64,000 nt of DNA from contig CAVOHR010000004.1 in NCBI GenBank assembly GCA_963695835.1, positions 434,001-498,000 of the forward strand, given 5' to 3'. Below the pieces are notes generated by a model. It had not been told where the DNA came from. It made no database searches and worked only from the letters and a program-made list of their open reading frames with translations. This DNA comes from VRUE01 sp963695835. Lineage in GTDB: Bacteria > Actinomycetota > Thermoleophilia > Solirubrobacterales > 70-9. Positions 1-7,845 of the stretch are shown here, in pieces. The translations under genes and the position numbers were made by a program. The stretch's first letter is position 1. Each line of letters starts with the position of its first letter.

Positions 1-1213
1 GCCGATGATCTCACCCGCTACGAGGACCCCGAGCCTGAGGCGCGCGGCGCCTGGCACAACGTCCCCCTGACCGGCACGGCTACCCGCGCGCTCTCAAAGG
101 CATCCCAGATAGCCGAGACTTACAAGCTGCTGCCGATGCCGGGCGGCGCGCTCGCGCTTGGCCTGCTCGCCGACAAGAGCTCGGCCGCGAGCCAGGCGAT
201 GCTCGCTGACGCCTCGATCGGCCACGCCGACCTATTGGCGCTGATCCAGGAGAACGTCCTCGACACGCGGCTCGATGCGGCGCAGGTTGCCGAGTGGCGG
301 CTGCGCCGCGCAAGCGGCCGGCGGAGCAGCCGCGGCGTCCTCGTTGCCTCGACGCTCAGCGTCTTTGGCTCGATCTTGGCGTCCATCCTGCTCCTGTTCG
401 CCGTGAGCGACAGTGGCGCGTGGTGGCAGCTCGTCTTCCTACTGCCGATCTGGAGCGGCTACCCGCAGGAGGGACCACTCGTCGGCTTGGGAGTGGCGGC
501 GATGCTCGCGCTCTTCACCGCCCCGGCGGTCGCGGCAGCGCAGCTAGCGAGCGTGTTGGTCGAGGTCGTCCAGGCGCATCGGCGGGCGCCCGCTGGTCGA
601 GTCGGCGGTCCTGTGGACGACGCCGGCGCTCGAGCTCGCCGGCGTGACCCGCACGCTCGTCCCGGCCGAGCGCGTCGTCGCCCACCTGGCCGGCGGCGAC
701 GGTGCCGCCGAGCTCGCCCCGCTGCGTGCCCGCAACGGCCTTCAGGTGGTCTCCAGTCGGGAGAAGTTCCTCAGCGCCCTGCGCTCGGAGCTCTTCGACG
801 GCGCCTACATGGCGAGCCACGGTGATGAGCTTGGCTTCCGCCAGCGGATCGAGTTCAGCGACGGCTCGACTCTCTCCGCGGCGAGCGCGCTCGGTTTCGC
901 GTGGCCGACCTGGGCCGTGTTCGGTGCGTGCCTCGTCGGTCGTCTCGAGCAGGCGGCGGGCCACGAGCCCTTCGGCCTCGCCGTCTCCTGCATGCTGCGC
1001 GGCGCCGACACCGTCGTCGCCTCGGTGGTCGAGCTCACCGACGAAGGCGCACTCGCCTGTGGCGAGTTGAGCGCCGCCCTCGCCGCGGGTCGCGACCCGG
1101 CCCGGGCGCTTCGCGACGCCCAGCGCGCCCGGCTCGACGATCGCACGCTGACGACCCTTGCCGACGGCCTCGGGCTCGTCTGCATCTCGACCGCTGCGTC
1201 GCGGGTCGCATAG
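1..1213 (+). pseudogene. CHAT-domain (caspase-like) protein with Clp-N-like repeat and membrane segments; 5' partial, apparent frameshift
   Basis: The frame starting at base 1 is open into the window and encodes a stretch resembling a Clp N-terminal repeat (about bases 75-285), then two or three hydrophobic segments (about 340-560). Near 570-590 coding sense moves to the next frame, which runs to the TAG at 1211 and encodes a CHAT-like peptidase: the His is in YMASHGDE (about 808-830) and the Cys in FGACLVG (about 919-940), the usual dyad spacing. Neither half has a convincing start of its own, so this is probably one gene with a one-base indel, natural or a read error. CHAT domains joined to membrane anchors often belong to defence or cell-death systems; the partner would lie upstream of the window. 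CHAT is a confident call; the Clp-N call is by pattern only. Confidence 0.68.
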
Positions 1214-1354
1214 CGCTCGAAAACCCACTTTAGGTCGACTGTAGTCACGTCCCCCCAGGTTTCTGTGCCCGGATGAGCGCTACATCTTGGCTACATATCA
1301 GTCCGCCGAGCTGCAGGGATTGGCTCTAGCAAGCGGAGCCACACCGGTTCAGGC

Positions 1355-1403
1355 CTCAGCCTTTCAAGCCGAAGGTCGCGAGTTCGATTCTCGTCGGGCG
1401 CAT
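1355..1403 (+). repeat. tRNA 3'-half direct repeat, left copy (att-like)
   Basis: This 49-bp segment reads as the 3' half of a tRNA: anticodon loop CTTTCAA, T-stem and loop GCGAG-TTCGATT-CTCGT, and acceptor strand CGGGCGC. No D-arm or 5' acceptor strand precedes it, so it is not a working tRNA. It recurs at 2885-2933 with one mismatch. The acceptor resembles bacterial tRNA-Arg. Tyrosine recombinases commonly use tRNA 3' ends as attachment sites, so the pair probably marks integration scars. Confidence 0.75.
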
Positions 1404-1408
1404 CATTG

Positions 1409-1432
1409 AAACCCCAGCGTACGCTGGGGTTT
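1409..1432. terminator. Perfect 24-bp palindrome behind the tRNA fragment
   Basis: A perfect palindrome (AAACCCCAGCG, TA, then its complement) follows the tRNA-like segment by 6 bases. It looks like the original tRNA terminator carried along with the tRNA 3' half. Confidence 0.6.
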
Positions 1433-1493
1433 GCTCTGGAAGCTGCGCTGACGTGGCCGGACCGCGCCCTTGTCAGGACGGGCGCGGTCACAC

Positions 1494-1655
1494 TTAGCTA
1501 CTGCTCCACCAGCCGAAGATCAGCCCTAACGAGCCTACGATCCCGGCCACAGCCGCCAGAAACAGGACGACCCGCTCGATCACCACTGCCCATCGCGGCG
1601 CGTTCGCCTTCATCCTTTGCAAGGCTCGCGGGGGCGCTTGCAGCCGCCGCTTCAT
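1494..1655 (-). CDS. Small single-pass membrane protein (tentative)
   Basis: The minus strand encodes 53 residues: a basic N-terminus (MKRRLQAPPRALQRMK), one hydrophobic helix (about residues 28-46) and a short FGWWSSS tail. A Shine-Dalgarno-like AGGAGG lies 16 bases upstream, but it is better spaced for an ATGATG a few bases earlier in another frame, which yields a hydrophilic 55-residue product. One reading is that the AGGAGG-led N-terminus and the transmembrane segment were once in one frame and are now split by an indel. The gene lies inside the tRNA-repeat interval. No family recognised. Confidence 0.35.
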   Translation of the reverse strand: MKRRLQAPPRALQRMKANAPRWAVVIERVVLFLAAVAGIVGSLGLIFGWWSSS

Positions 1656-1908
1656 CGTTCATCATCTGGGTGACCTCCTGACGCCGGGCCGCGGATGCCG
1701 GTACATCCGCTGAAAAGCCCTGCTCAGGAGGTTATTTTGGGTCCTGGATCGGACGGAATCGGCGCTCGGCGAGGGGGTTGCGCGGTGGATTCAGGCTCAG
1801 TTGTCCTCGTTGCCGCCGACGGAAGCAGCCGCGTCCTCAAGTCCGAGCCCGCAACGCACTGATCGGGCCGGCTGGACTCGATCCGGCCGATCCGCGACCA
1901 TGTGAGCG

Positions 1909-2370
1909 ATGGTCGTTGTTGACGAGAAATCGCGGGTGCCGCCGCTTGGCGCTGCTGCGCTGGAGCGGCTGAGCCAGGCGCTTGACCGCGAGGGCGTGGT
2001 CGCGGCGATGTTGATCGGCTCACAGGCGCGGGGGAACCCCGGTCCGCTGTCGGACGTGGATATCGCGATCTGGCATGAGCCTGGGCTCGATGCTCGGGGC
2101 CGCTTCGATCTTCAGCTGGACCTTGCCGGTGAGGTAACGCGTGTTTTGGGGACCGACGAGGTTGATGTCGTGCTGCTCAACAATGCGCCACCTCTGATGC
2201 GCCACCGTGCCATTCGTGACGGCAAGCGCCTCGTTGAACGCGACCACGACGAACGGGTCCGCCTGGAGACGCGGGCGATCCTCGACTACCTCGACACCGC
2301 GCCGCTGCGCGCGGAGCTCGGTCGCGGTGTGCGGCGGCGGATGGAGGAAGGGCGCTTTGGTCGACGCTGA
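1909..2370 (+). CDS. mntA: MntA-type minimal nucleotidyltransferase antitoxin
   Basis: This 153-residue protein carries the MNT signature GSX10DXD exactly: GSQARG near residues 37-42, then SDVDIAI. In the type VII HepT-MntA systems described in Shewanella and Aphanizomenon, MntA AMPylates a tyrosine of its HEPN partner and so silences it. The next gene starts inside the 3' end of this one, giving the translational coupling normal for the module. An AGGAGG-type site for the partner (2343-2350) lies within this gene. Start: the ATG at 1909; the upstream sequence has no strong ribosome site. Located between two tRNA-derived repeats, it looks like horizontally acquired cargo. Confidence 0.9.
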   Translation: MVVVDEKSRVPPLGAAALERLSQALDREGVVAAMLIGSQARGNPGPLSDVDIAIWHEPGLDARGRFDLQLDLAGEVTRVLGTDEVDVVLLNNAPPLMRHRAIRDGKRLVERDHDERVRLETRAILDYLDTAPLRAELGRGVRRRMEEGRFGRR

Positions 2371-2803
2371 TCAGGTCGAGGCTCGTCTCCAGCGTCTGGA
2401 GCAGATGCTCGAGCAGTTGGAGGAGGTGCGCAGCGCCGGCGAGGAGGCCTATCTCGCCGACGCCCGGCAGAGGCTTGCGACCGAACGTCTGCTGCAGCTG
2501 TCGATTCAGATCTGCATAGACCTGGGTGCCCAGGTCGTCAGCGAGCAGTCAGCCCCGGCGCCGTCGAACTATTCCGACGTCTTCAGGATCCTCGGCGATA
2601 AGGGAGTCATCTCGACCGATGTCGCCGAGCGGCTCGGCAACGCCGCCAGGCAGCGCAACCTCTTGGTCCATCTCTATATGGAGATCGATGACCGCGCTGT
2701 GTTCGCCTCGCTTGCCTATCTCGATGACCTGCGCGAGTTCGCCACCGCCGTCGAGCAACTGGCCGACTCAGAGGACGACTCGGCCGGCGATTCAGGGTCC
2801 TGA
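2357..2803 (+). CDS. hepT: HepT-type HEPN ribonuclease toxin
   Basis: The start is TTG at 2357, chosen because GGAGGAAG lies 6 bases upstream and because it gives the usual short overlap with mntA. The 148-residue all-helical product opens with a coiled-coil-like stretch and contains RNLLVHLY (about residue 100), an exact RX4HXY motif: the R and H form the RNase site and the Y is the residue AMPylated by MntA. The size suits HepT (130-150 residues). The tail is acidic (EDDSAGDSGS). It presumably cleaves RNA, possibly tRNA, when not neutralised; that role is inferred from the family. The pair appears intact. Confidence 0.9.
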   Translation: MVDADQVEARLQRLEQMLEQLEEVRSAGEEAYLADARQRLATERLLQLSIQICIDLGAQVVSEQSAPAPSNYSDVFRILGDKGVISTDVAERLGNAARQRNLLVHLYMEIDDRAVFASLAYLDDLREFATAVEQLADSEDDSAGDSGS

Positions 2804-3173
2804 CCTTCGGTCGAAACGACCGCAACTGTCAAGTCGCATATCTGTCACAAAAACGGCGCAATCCCGCTTGCCATGCGGGGGCTGCTCAGCCTTTCAAGCC
2901 GAAGGTCGCGAGTTCGATTCTCGTTGGGCGCATGAGGGAAGCGCATTCTAGAGCCAAATTTGTGCGCAAAGTCCGGCTTCTTTGTCGTCGGTTTCAAGTC
3001 GGGTCAACGTAGGTCAGCCAAGGTCAGCGCGCACGAAAAACGCGACGCCTCCTTCCCTTCACCTTCCCTTTGGGACCGCGGTTGCAGCGAGGAGGACCCC
3101 GCCGAGGCTTGGAACGAGGCGGTGGCCAGGGAGGGTGCTCCGCCAGGGTGAGGAGCTCCTGGCCGGTACATGA
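2804..3173. other. Gap between hepT and a gene remnant; only the second tRNA-type repeat recognised
   Basis: Apart from the tRNA 3'-half repeat at 2885-2933, no convincing gene, promoter or terminator is visible. Short open frames over the repeat translate tRNA sequence and are not genes. Confidence 0.55.
2885..2933 (+). repeat. tRNA 3'-half direct repeat, right copy (att-like)
   Basis: This copy is identical to 1355-1403 except for C to T in the acceptor strand (TTGGGCGC instead of TCGGGCGC). Similarity starts at CTCAGCC and ends at GGGCGCAT, with unrelated sequence on both sides. The two copies delimit 1.48 kb holding mntA-hepT. No integrase is present between them. Confidence 0.75.
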
Positions 3174-3787
3174 AACCAGGACGAGTGCCCCCTTTGCGAA
3201 GCGCCACAGGACCGCGATGCCCTCGCCGAGAGCGTCAAGGCGCGAGCGGCCGATCTGGCCGAGTCGCGGCGCCAGCTCGAGCAGGCCAGGGCCTTGGTCG
3301 TAGCCAGGGCCGACTCCGCACGACGGCTCGCCGCCGCCCTGCGGGCATTGCTCGCCGCCCCGCCGAGCGAGGGCTGGCCTGAGCAATCGGCAATCGAGAC
3401 GGCTGGCGAGCGCCTGGAGGGATATGAGGGTGGGCTGCGCAAGTCACTGCGAGAGTTGATCGCAGCGCCGGCGACCCCGGATCTCGGGCCGGACTTCTCC
3501 TCGCTCATTCCGGCGCTTCGCGCCGCCGCCACGCCGAAGGAGTCGCCGGCCCTCGCGGCGCGGCTCTCGACATCTTCGATCGGATGGGAGGCGCCAACTA
3601 CATGGCGACCACTCTCGTCCACCGCCGCGACGGCGCTCCCGAGCCGACCCGTGATGACCTGATGCGACTGGCCAAGGACCTCCGCGAGTTGGAAGGGGAG
3701 CTGGTTTGCGATCAGTGCGAAAAGCCGGTCTGGCACCTCGCCAACGACAACAGTCGGCAATGCGAATGCGGTGCCTTGAAGGCTTGA
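3174..3787 (+). pseudogene. Broken gene: zinc-hook coiled coil followed by a zinc-ribbon C-terminus
   Basis: From 3174 one frame encodes DECPLCEAP followed by a long charged helix (AESVKARAADLAESRRQLEQ) with no start codon and no ATPase region upstream. The CPLC in a coiled coil resembles the zinc hook of Rad50/SbcC-like or RloC-like ATPases. Around 3545-3570 the plausible frame shifts, reading ALDIFDRMGGANYM and then a C-terminal treble-clef-like end with CDQC and CEC (3700-3775). From ATG 3602 alone this would make a 61-residue protein. The simplest reading is a frameshifted 3' remnant of one larger gene whose ATPase half is gone. Family uncertain. Confidence 0.5.
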
Positions 3788-3836
3788 TCGTCTGACATTC
3801 CGCAGCGTAAAGGGCGTTACCCGGATCTGACCACCT

Positions 3837-3854
3837 GCTATCATTGCTATCATT
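3837..3854 (+). promoter_or_regulatory. Tandem 9-bp repeat before the FitA-like antitoxin gene (candidate operator)
   Basis: GCTATCATT occurs twice back to back and ends one base before the ATG at 3856. Ribbon-helix-helix antitoxins bind short tandem sites at their own promoter, so this is a candidate autoregulatory operator. Confidence 0.5.
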
Positions 3855-3855
3855 G

Positions 3856-4089
3856 ATGGCACAGCTCTTGGTCCGTGACATAGAAGGTGAGGTTGTACGC
3901 GAGCTGAAGGTTCGCGCCGCCCGCCATGGCCGCTCGGCGGAGGAGGAGCATCGGCACATCTTGCGCGAGGCTCTGAGGCCCAAGGGGCCGGCCCAGTCCC
4001 TCAAGGAGCTTTTGCTCGCGATGCCCGATGTCGGGGAGGATCGGGACTTTGAGCGACCGGAAGACCGTGGCCGCACGGTCGAGCTTTGA
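3856..4089 (+). CDS. FitA/VapB-like ribbon-helix-helix antitoxin
   Basis: The 77-residue protein begins MAQLLVRDIEGEVVRELKVR, a ribbon-helix-helix DNA-binding fold, then AARHGRSAEEEHRHILREAL, typical of FitA-type antitoxins that hold a PIN-domain toxin inactive. The C-terminal tail (LAMPDVGEDRDFERPEDRG) would thread into the toxin site. The ATG at 3856 is preferred to upstream starts because it gives the family N-terminus and lies directly behind a tandem operator-like repeat. The stop codon overlaps the TTG start of the toxin gene. Confidence 0.88.
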   Translation: MAQLLVRDIEGEVVRELKVRAARHGRSAEEEHRHILREALRPKGPAQSLKELLLAMPDVGEDRDFERPEDRGRTVEL

Positions 4090-4499
4090 GCTACCTGCTC
4101 GACACCAACGTCATCTCCGAGCTGCGCAAGGGGGAACGGGCCGAGCCGAGCGTCTCCAACTGGTTCGACGGCCTCGCCGATCAGGAGATCTACCTGAGCG
4201 TCCTGACGATCGGCGAGATCCGCCGCGGGGTCGAGAGCGTGCGTCGCCGCGACCCCGACTCCGCCGCCGCTCTGGATAGCTGGCTCTCCCGCTTGACTGA
4301 GGCACATCGCGACCGGATCCTGCAGGTGGATCGAGCCATCGCGGAGGAGTGGGGCAGGATGAACGTGCCTGATCCATTGCCCGTCGTCGACGGCCTTTTG
4401 GCCGCAACGGCGAGGATCGTTGGGCTGACGCTGGTCACCCGCAATGTCGCCGACGTTGAAGCCACCGGCGTCGAGTTGCTAGACCCCTTCGATAGCTAA
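4086..4499 (+). CDS. FitB/VapC-like PIN-domain toxin
   Basis: The 137-residue PIN ribonuclease starts YLLDTNVISELRK with the first metal-binding Asp. Further acidic residues lie at TIGEIRRG (Glu) and DPLPVVDGLLAATA (Asp), with a final Asp region in TRNVADVE; together these make the four-acid PIN site. TTG 4086 is the likely start because it overlaps the antitoxin stop (TTGA). The TAA stop at 4497-4499 coincides with the left edge of an IS630-type element: TA looks like target sequence and the last A belongs to the element. The protein still looks full length, so the module is probably functional. Target RNA unknown. Confidence 0.88.
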   Translation: MSYLLDTNVISELRKGERAEPSVSNWFDGLADQEIYLSVLTIGEIRRGVESVRRRDPDSAAALDSWLSRLTEAHRDRILQVDRAIAEEWGRMNVPDPLPVVDGLLAATARIVGLTLVTRNVADVEATGVELLDPFDS

Positions 4500-5854
4500 G
4501 TGCTCCTGGTCATAAGTTCCGCCGCGAATGGGCCGCGAATCGCACGCATCCGACATTGACCACAGTGGGGTGGGGTGAATGTCGGATGCGACCCCGGACC
4601 GCCGCTTCGTTCCGCCTCGGGTCACGCGGCCAGGCGCAGCTCGGGCTCGCGGGCGCCCAGCCGCTCCATCAGCTCGGCGAGCTTGTCGCGGGTGAAGTTC
4701 CACTCGAAGGGCTCGGCCATCTCGTTCCAGTGGTGCTCGAACTTGTTCAGGGTCCGGGCAAGCAGGCCGAGGTCATCGAAGTCGTTGGGGGTGAGGACCT
4801 TGCGCTGGATGATCGAGAAGTAGATCTCGATCTGGTTCAACCAGCTCGCGTGGGTCGGCAGGTGAACCAGGGTCAGGTTCTTCCATCGTCCCTCCAGGCG
4901 TTCGATTGAGCGCTGCCCGCGGTGGGAGGAGCCGTTGTCGACGATCCAAAAGACGTTGCGGGCGGAGGCGTAGGGCTCCCTGGCCATCACCTGGTGGACG
5001 AGGCGATCGAAGGATTCGATTCCGCCTTTGCACTCGGAGCGGCCGAAGACATGTGGCGGGCGGCCACCGCGACGCCCGATGTCCAGAGCGGCGAGGTAGG
5101 TGAGCGCGCCCCGGCGCTTGTAGGTGTGCTCGACGCGCTGGCCGCGGGAGCCTGACGTTGGCCCGAGCGTCGGGTGGATGCGCGAGCGCGCCTGGATCGA
5201 GGGCTTCTCGTCAGCGCTGATCACGAAGTCGCCGGGGTGAAGCAGCTCGCCTTCCCACCTTCCCTGGTAGAGGTCGAGCACGGGCCCGGCCTTGGCGAGA
5301 AAGTCCGGGTCGGTGGGAAAGATCCAGGAGCGGTGCTGCCAGGGGCGCAGCGAGTCCTCGGCCAGCCAGCGGGCGATCGTCGCCGCCGAGGCCTCTGTGA
5401 CGCCGCGCTCGATGACCAGGCGGTGCAGCTCGGCGCGGCTAAAGCGCGAGAGCGGGACGCCCTGGGCGCGCGGCAGATCGCAGGCGACCGCCTTGACCTG
5501 GGCGATCTCCTCCGGGGGGAAAACGGCGCGGGCGGCCCGTGCGCTTCAGATCCTCAATCCCCTCGATCCTCTCTTCGCAGAAGCGTTTTCGCCAGCGTCC
5601 GACCGACTTGCGCGTCATCCCCAGCCGCTCGCCGATCTCGGTGTTGGTGGCGCCTTCGGCCGCCATCAGGACGATCTTGGCTCGCAGCACCTCGCGGTGG
5701 GGGCGGGTGTAGCAGGCGGCGCGGTGCTCGAGCTCGGCGCGCTCCTCATCGCTGAGCGCGATCTCGTGGGGGCTGCGTCCCGGCATCGCCCCAGAATTCG
5801 CCGCGCTCGCCGAGGCTCCTTCAAGCGAGTAAGGATTTCTGGCGGGGAGCACTA
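4497..5854 (-). mobile_element. IS630-family insertion sequence
   Basis: A transposase gene in two frames is bracketed by short inverted ends, AGTGCTCC at 4499-4506 and GGAGCACT at 5846-5853. TA dinucleotides lie at 4497-4498 and 5853-5854, consistent with the TA target duplicated by IS630/Tc1 elements, although alignment of the ends is off by one base. Total length is about 1.36 kb. It sits exactly at the stop codon of the PIN toxin gene. Inverted-repeat identity beyond 8 bp is weak, so the boundaries are approximate. Confidence 0.75.
4622..5786 (-). CDS. IS630-family transposase, two frames joined at a homopolymer
   Basis: The first part starts at 5786 (MPGRSPHEIALSDEER) and carries a helix-turn-helix (NTEIGERLGMTRKSVGRWRKRF) used to bind the ends. 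The second carries the DDE catalytic domain: Asp in ISADEKPSIQAR, Asp in FWIVDNGSSHRG and Glu in NQIEIYFSIIQRK. The frames meet at 5514-5523, which on the coding strand reads four T then six C; a shift of -1 there joins RRF to PEEIAQVK and restores a continuous transposase. Many IS630 elements use programmed frameshifting, so this may be functional rather than broken; a sequencing indel in the run is the alternative. Confidence 0.85.
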
Positions 5855-6015
5855 AGGCCACCCCGTGGAGCGCAGCGAGCCGAAGGTGAGCGCTTCACGG
5901 CGACGAGGGCGAGCTCGTCGTCGTCCGGCCAGTCCTCGCTTTCGCGGTCGCGCCGGACGGCTGCGGGCAGAGCAGCTTCCGGGATAGCTTCACCGTCGTC
6001 TGCTTGGGCGTTTAA

Positions 6016-6047
6016 CAAGTGCTTGTGTATGATACGCAAGTGCTTGT
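6016..6047 (+). promoter_or_regulatory. Paired CAAGTGCTTGT boxes, 21 bp apart (candidate operator)
   Basis: CAAGTGCTTGT occurs at 6016-6026 and 6037-6047. The 21-bp offset is two helical turns, placing both copies on one DNA face. Each has CAAG...CTTG dyad symmetry. The boxes end 13 bases before the TTG start of the ATPase gene, whose C-terminal half contains a winged-helix-like segment, so autoregulation is plausible. Confidence 0.5.
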
Positions 6048-6060
6048 AAAGAGGGGCAAG

Positions 6061-7228
6061 TTGGTCGACCGCGACCGCGAGTGGTCGGCGCTCGAGCGGT
6101 TCGTCGAGCGCCGGCAGCGCCTGGCGGTGGTCTACGGGCCGCGCCGGGTCGGCAAGTCGTTCCTGCTCGACGCGCTCTGTGAGGCGGGCGGCGGGCGCCG
6201 CTATCAGGCGATCGCGGGGGTGGCGGCGACCCAGCTCGCGGACTTCGGGCGGGCCCTGGGCGAGCTGCTCGGCGCCGGGCCGCTGCGCCTCGACGGCTGG
6301 GCCGACGCGCTCGACCGCCTGGCGCGCCTCGACGTCCCGTTCCTCGCCCTCGACGAGCTGCCGTACCTGACCGAGGCAACGCCGGAGCTGCCCAGCATGC
6401 TGCAGCGCTATCTGGACGGCGCCGCGGGCCCGTCGCTGGTCCTGGCGGGAAGCGCGCTGTCGGTGATGAGCGAGCTGGGAGAGGTGGATGGTCGAGGAGG
6501 TGCTGGCGCCCGGCTCCCCGCTGCTGGACGTGGCCGAAGCCGACCTGGCGGACATCCCCGATCCGCCGGCGCTGCGCGGCGTCTACCGGGCGATCCTCGC
6601 CGCGATCGCCGCCGGCGAGCGGACGTTCAGCGCGATCTCCCGGGTCGCCGGCCTTCCCTCGGGCGCGCTCAGCCGGCCACTCGCGGCCCTGGTGCGAGCG
6701 GGGCTGGTCGTGCGCGTCGCCGACCCGCTGCGCGCACGGCGCGATCGCTACGAGCTCGCCGACCCCCACCTACGCTTCTGGCTGGCGCTGATCGCCCCCA
6801 ACCGCTCGCGGCTTCAGGCCGGCGCGGCCGCGGAGGTGTGGGCCCGGCTGGGTAAGACGAGCTGGCCCTCGCAGGTGCTCGGCCCGCGCTGGGAGGCCGT
6901 CGCCCGCACCCACCTCGCCGGCGGCGGCGAGGAGCGCCTCGGCCCGCTCGACGCGGTCGGGGTAACGACGGTCTCCGATCGAGCCAACCGCCGCAGCCAT
7001 GAGGTCGACCTGGTCGCCGTGCGCGCCGGCCGCGTGGTCGCGCTCGGCGAGGCCAAGCTGCGAGCGCTCGGGGGCTCCGACCTCGACCGCCTGCTGCGGA
7101 TCAGGGACCTGCTCGACGCCCCGGAGGCGTCGGTCGTGCTCGCTTCGGCAAGCGGCGTCGAGCCCGCGCTGCGCAACCGCCCCGACCTGATCGCGATCGA
7201 GCCGGCGGACGTCTACGGCGCGGCCTGA
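6061..7228 (+). pseudogene. Archaeal-type AAA ATPase with DUF234/nuclease C-terminus, internally deleted
   Basis: TTG 6061 follows GAGGGG. The first frame encodes Walker A (VYGPRRVGKSFLLDAL), Walker B (PFLALDELPYL) and sensor 1 (LVLAGSALSVM), then loses sense near 6480. The next frame, from about 6488, resumes with VEEVLAPGSPLLDVAEADLA, a winged helix (SRVAGLPSGALSRPLAALVRAG) and a PD-(D/E)XK-like end (HEVDLVAV, ALGEAKLR). Intact relatives have some 70-80 residues between sensor 1 and the LAPGSPL segment, and these are missing. The gene is therefore a remnant with an internal deletion plus a frame change, although both halves are well conserved, so the loss looks recent. These ATPases are often accessory, of unknown function. 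Confidence 0.72.
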
Positions 7229-7361
7229 CACCGAAGCGGGGCTCAGCGGTACCGCCGAGGCGAGAACAGGAGCACCCACCGCGGGCGAGGTCGAGAAGGG
7301 GCCTGTCGCCGTCGACCGCGACGGCGTCGCCGAGCTGCTTGAGGCGAAAGCTCACGAACTG

Positions 7362-7426
7362 CCGCTACTTCTCGATCACGAAGCGCTGCGCATCTTCGTC
7401 CCGGTCGGTACCAGCCGCGCTCCTGG
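7362..7426 (-). pseudogene. Chimeric scrap: end of an XRE gene joined to a piece of hipA
   Basis: Bases 7362-7391 are identical to the 3' end of the XRE gene at 12216-12245, coding for AQRFVIEK and stop on the minus strand. Fifteen bases further, 7407-7426 (GGTACCAGCCGCGCTCCTGG) is identical to 10577-10596 inside hipA1. In the cassette array these two segments are about 1.6 kb apart, so this is a recombined or collapsed copy. The adjoining bases from 7229 to 7464 hold no intact gene. Confidence 0.6.
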
Positions 7427-7464
7427 CCGGGGCCATGGGCGCGTAGCCGAAGTCCTCGAAGGCT

Positions 7465-7764
7465 CTACAGGTGCGGCGCAGCGAGCAGGGCGGCGATGAC
7501 CCCGATGGTGCCGCCAGCCAGCGTGAGCACCATCTGGAAGACCCGAGTCTCGAGATTTTCGAGACGCCGATCGACCTGCTCGAAGCGCTTGTCGACCTGC
7601 TCGAAGCGCTTGTCGATGCTGCGAGCGAGATCGTCGATCTTCGCCCCGAGGGCATCCAGCCTGGCGTCTGTCGAACCGGCGTGCATGGCTTGCTCTATTG
7701 TTGCATCGTAAACCTTTCGGCGGCGGCCGGGGTCGTCTGCGTGAATGGGATCGCTCGCGGGCAT
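7465..7764 (-). CDS. Small coiled-coil protein with C-terminal membrane anchor
   Basis: From ATG 7764 the product has 99 residues. Residues about 27-75 form heptads with repeated units (KRFEQVDKRFEQVDRRLENLE), followed by one hydrophobic helix (MVLTLAGGTIGVIAALLAAP) at the very C-terminus, so the coil faces the cytoplasm. A later ATG (7686) would give 73 residues with the same domains, and neither start has a clear ribosome site. It lies just downstream of the DUF4143 ATPase gene on the same strand. The architecture matches the protein at 9661-10047 on the other side of that ATPase, although sequence identity is low. Function unknown. Confidence 0.6.
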   Translation of the reverse strand: MPASDPIHADDPGRRRKVYDATIEQAMHAGSTDARLDALGAKIDDLARSIDKRFEQVDKRFEQVDRRLENLETRVFQMVLTLAGGTIGVIAALLAAPHL

Positions 7765-7845
7765 CGCAAGACTCAAGGCCACAGCGGGCGGAGTTCTCCC
7801 CTTCTCCGCCGGAAGCGGAATCGGATTCCGCGCAATTTGCGGCAA

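Noticed and set aside
1330..1403. A complete tRNA gene at the first repeat
   Set aside because: The 5' acceptor strand and D-arm are missing, and the upstream bases cannot pair with CGGGCGC.
1291..1491. A minus-strand ORF reading APDENRTRDLRLERL over the tRNA repeat
   Set aside because: This is the well-known spurious translation of a tRNA 3' end, not a protein.
5861..6010. A minus-strand reading EDWPDDDELALVAVK that looks antitoxin-like
   Set aside because: It has no start codon in reach and overlaps the ATPase promoter and operator repeats; probably chance or an old remnant.
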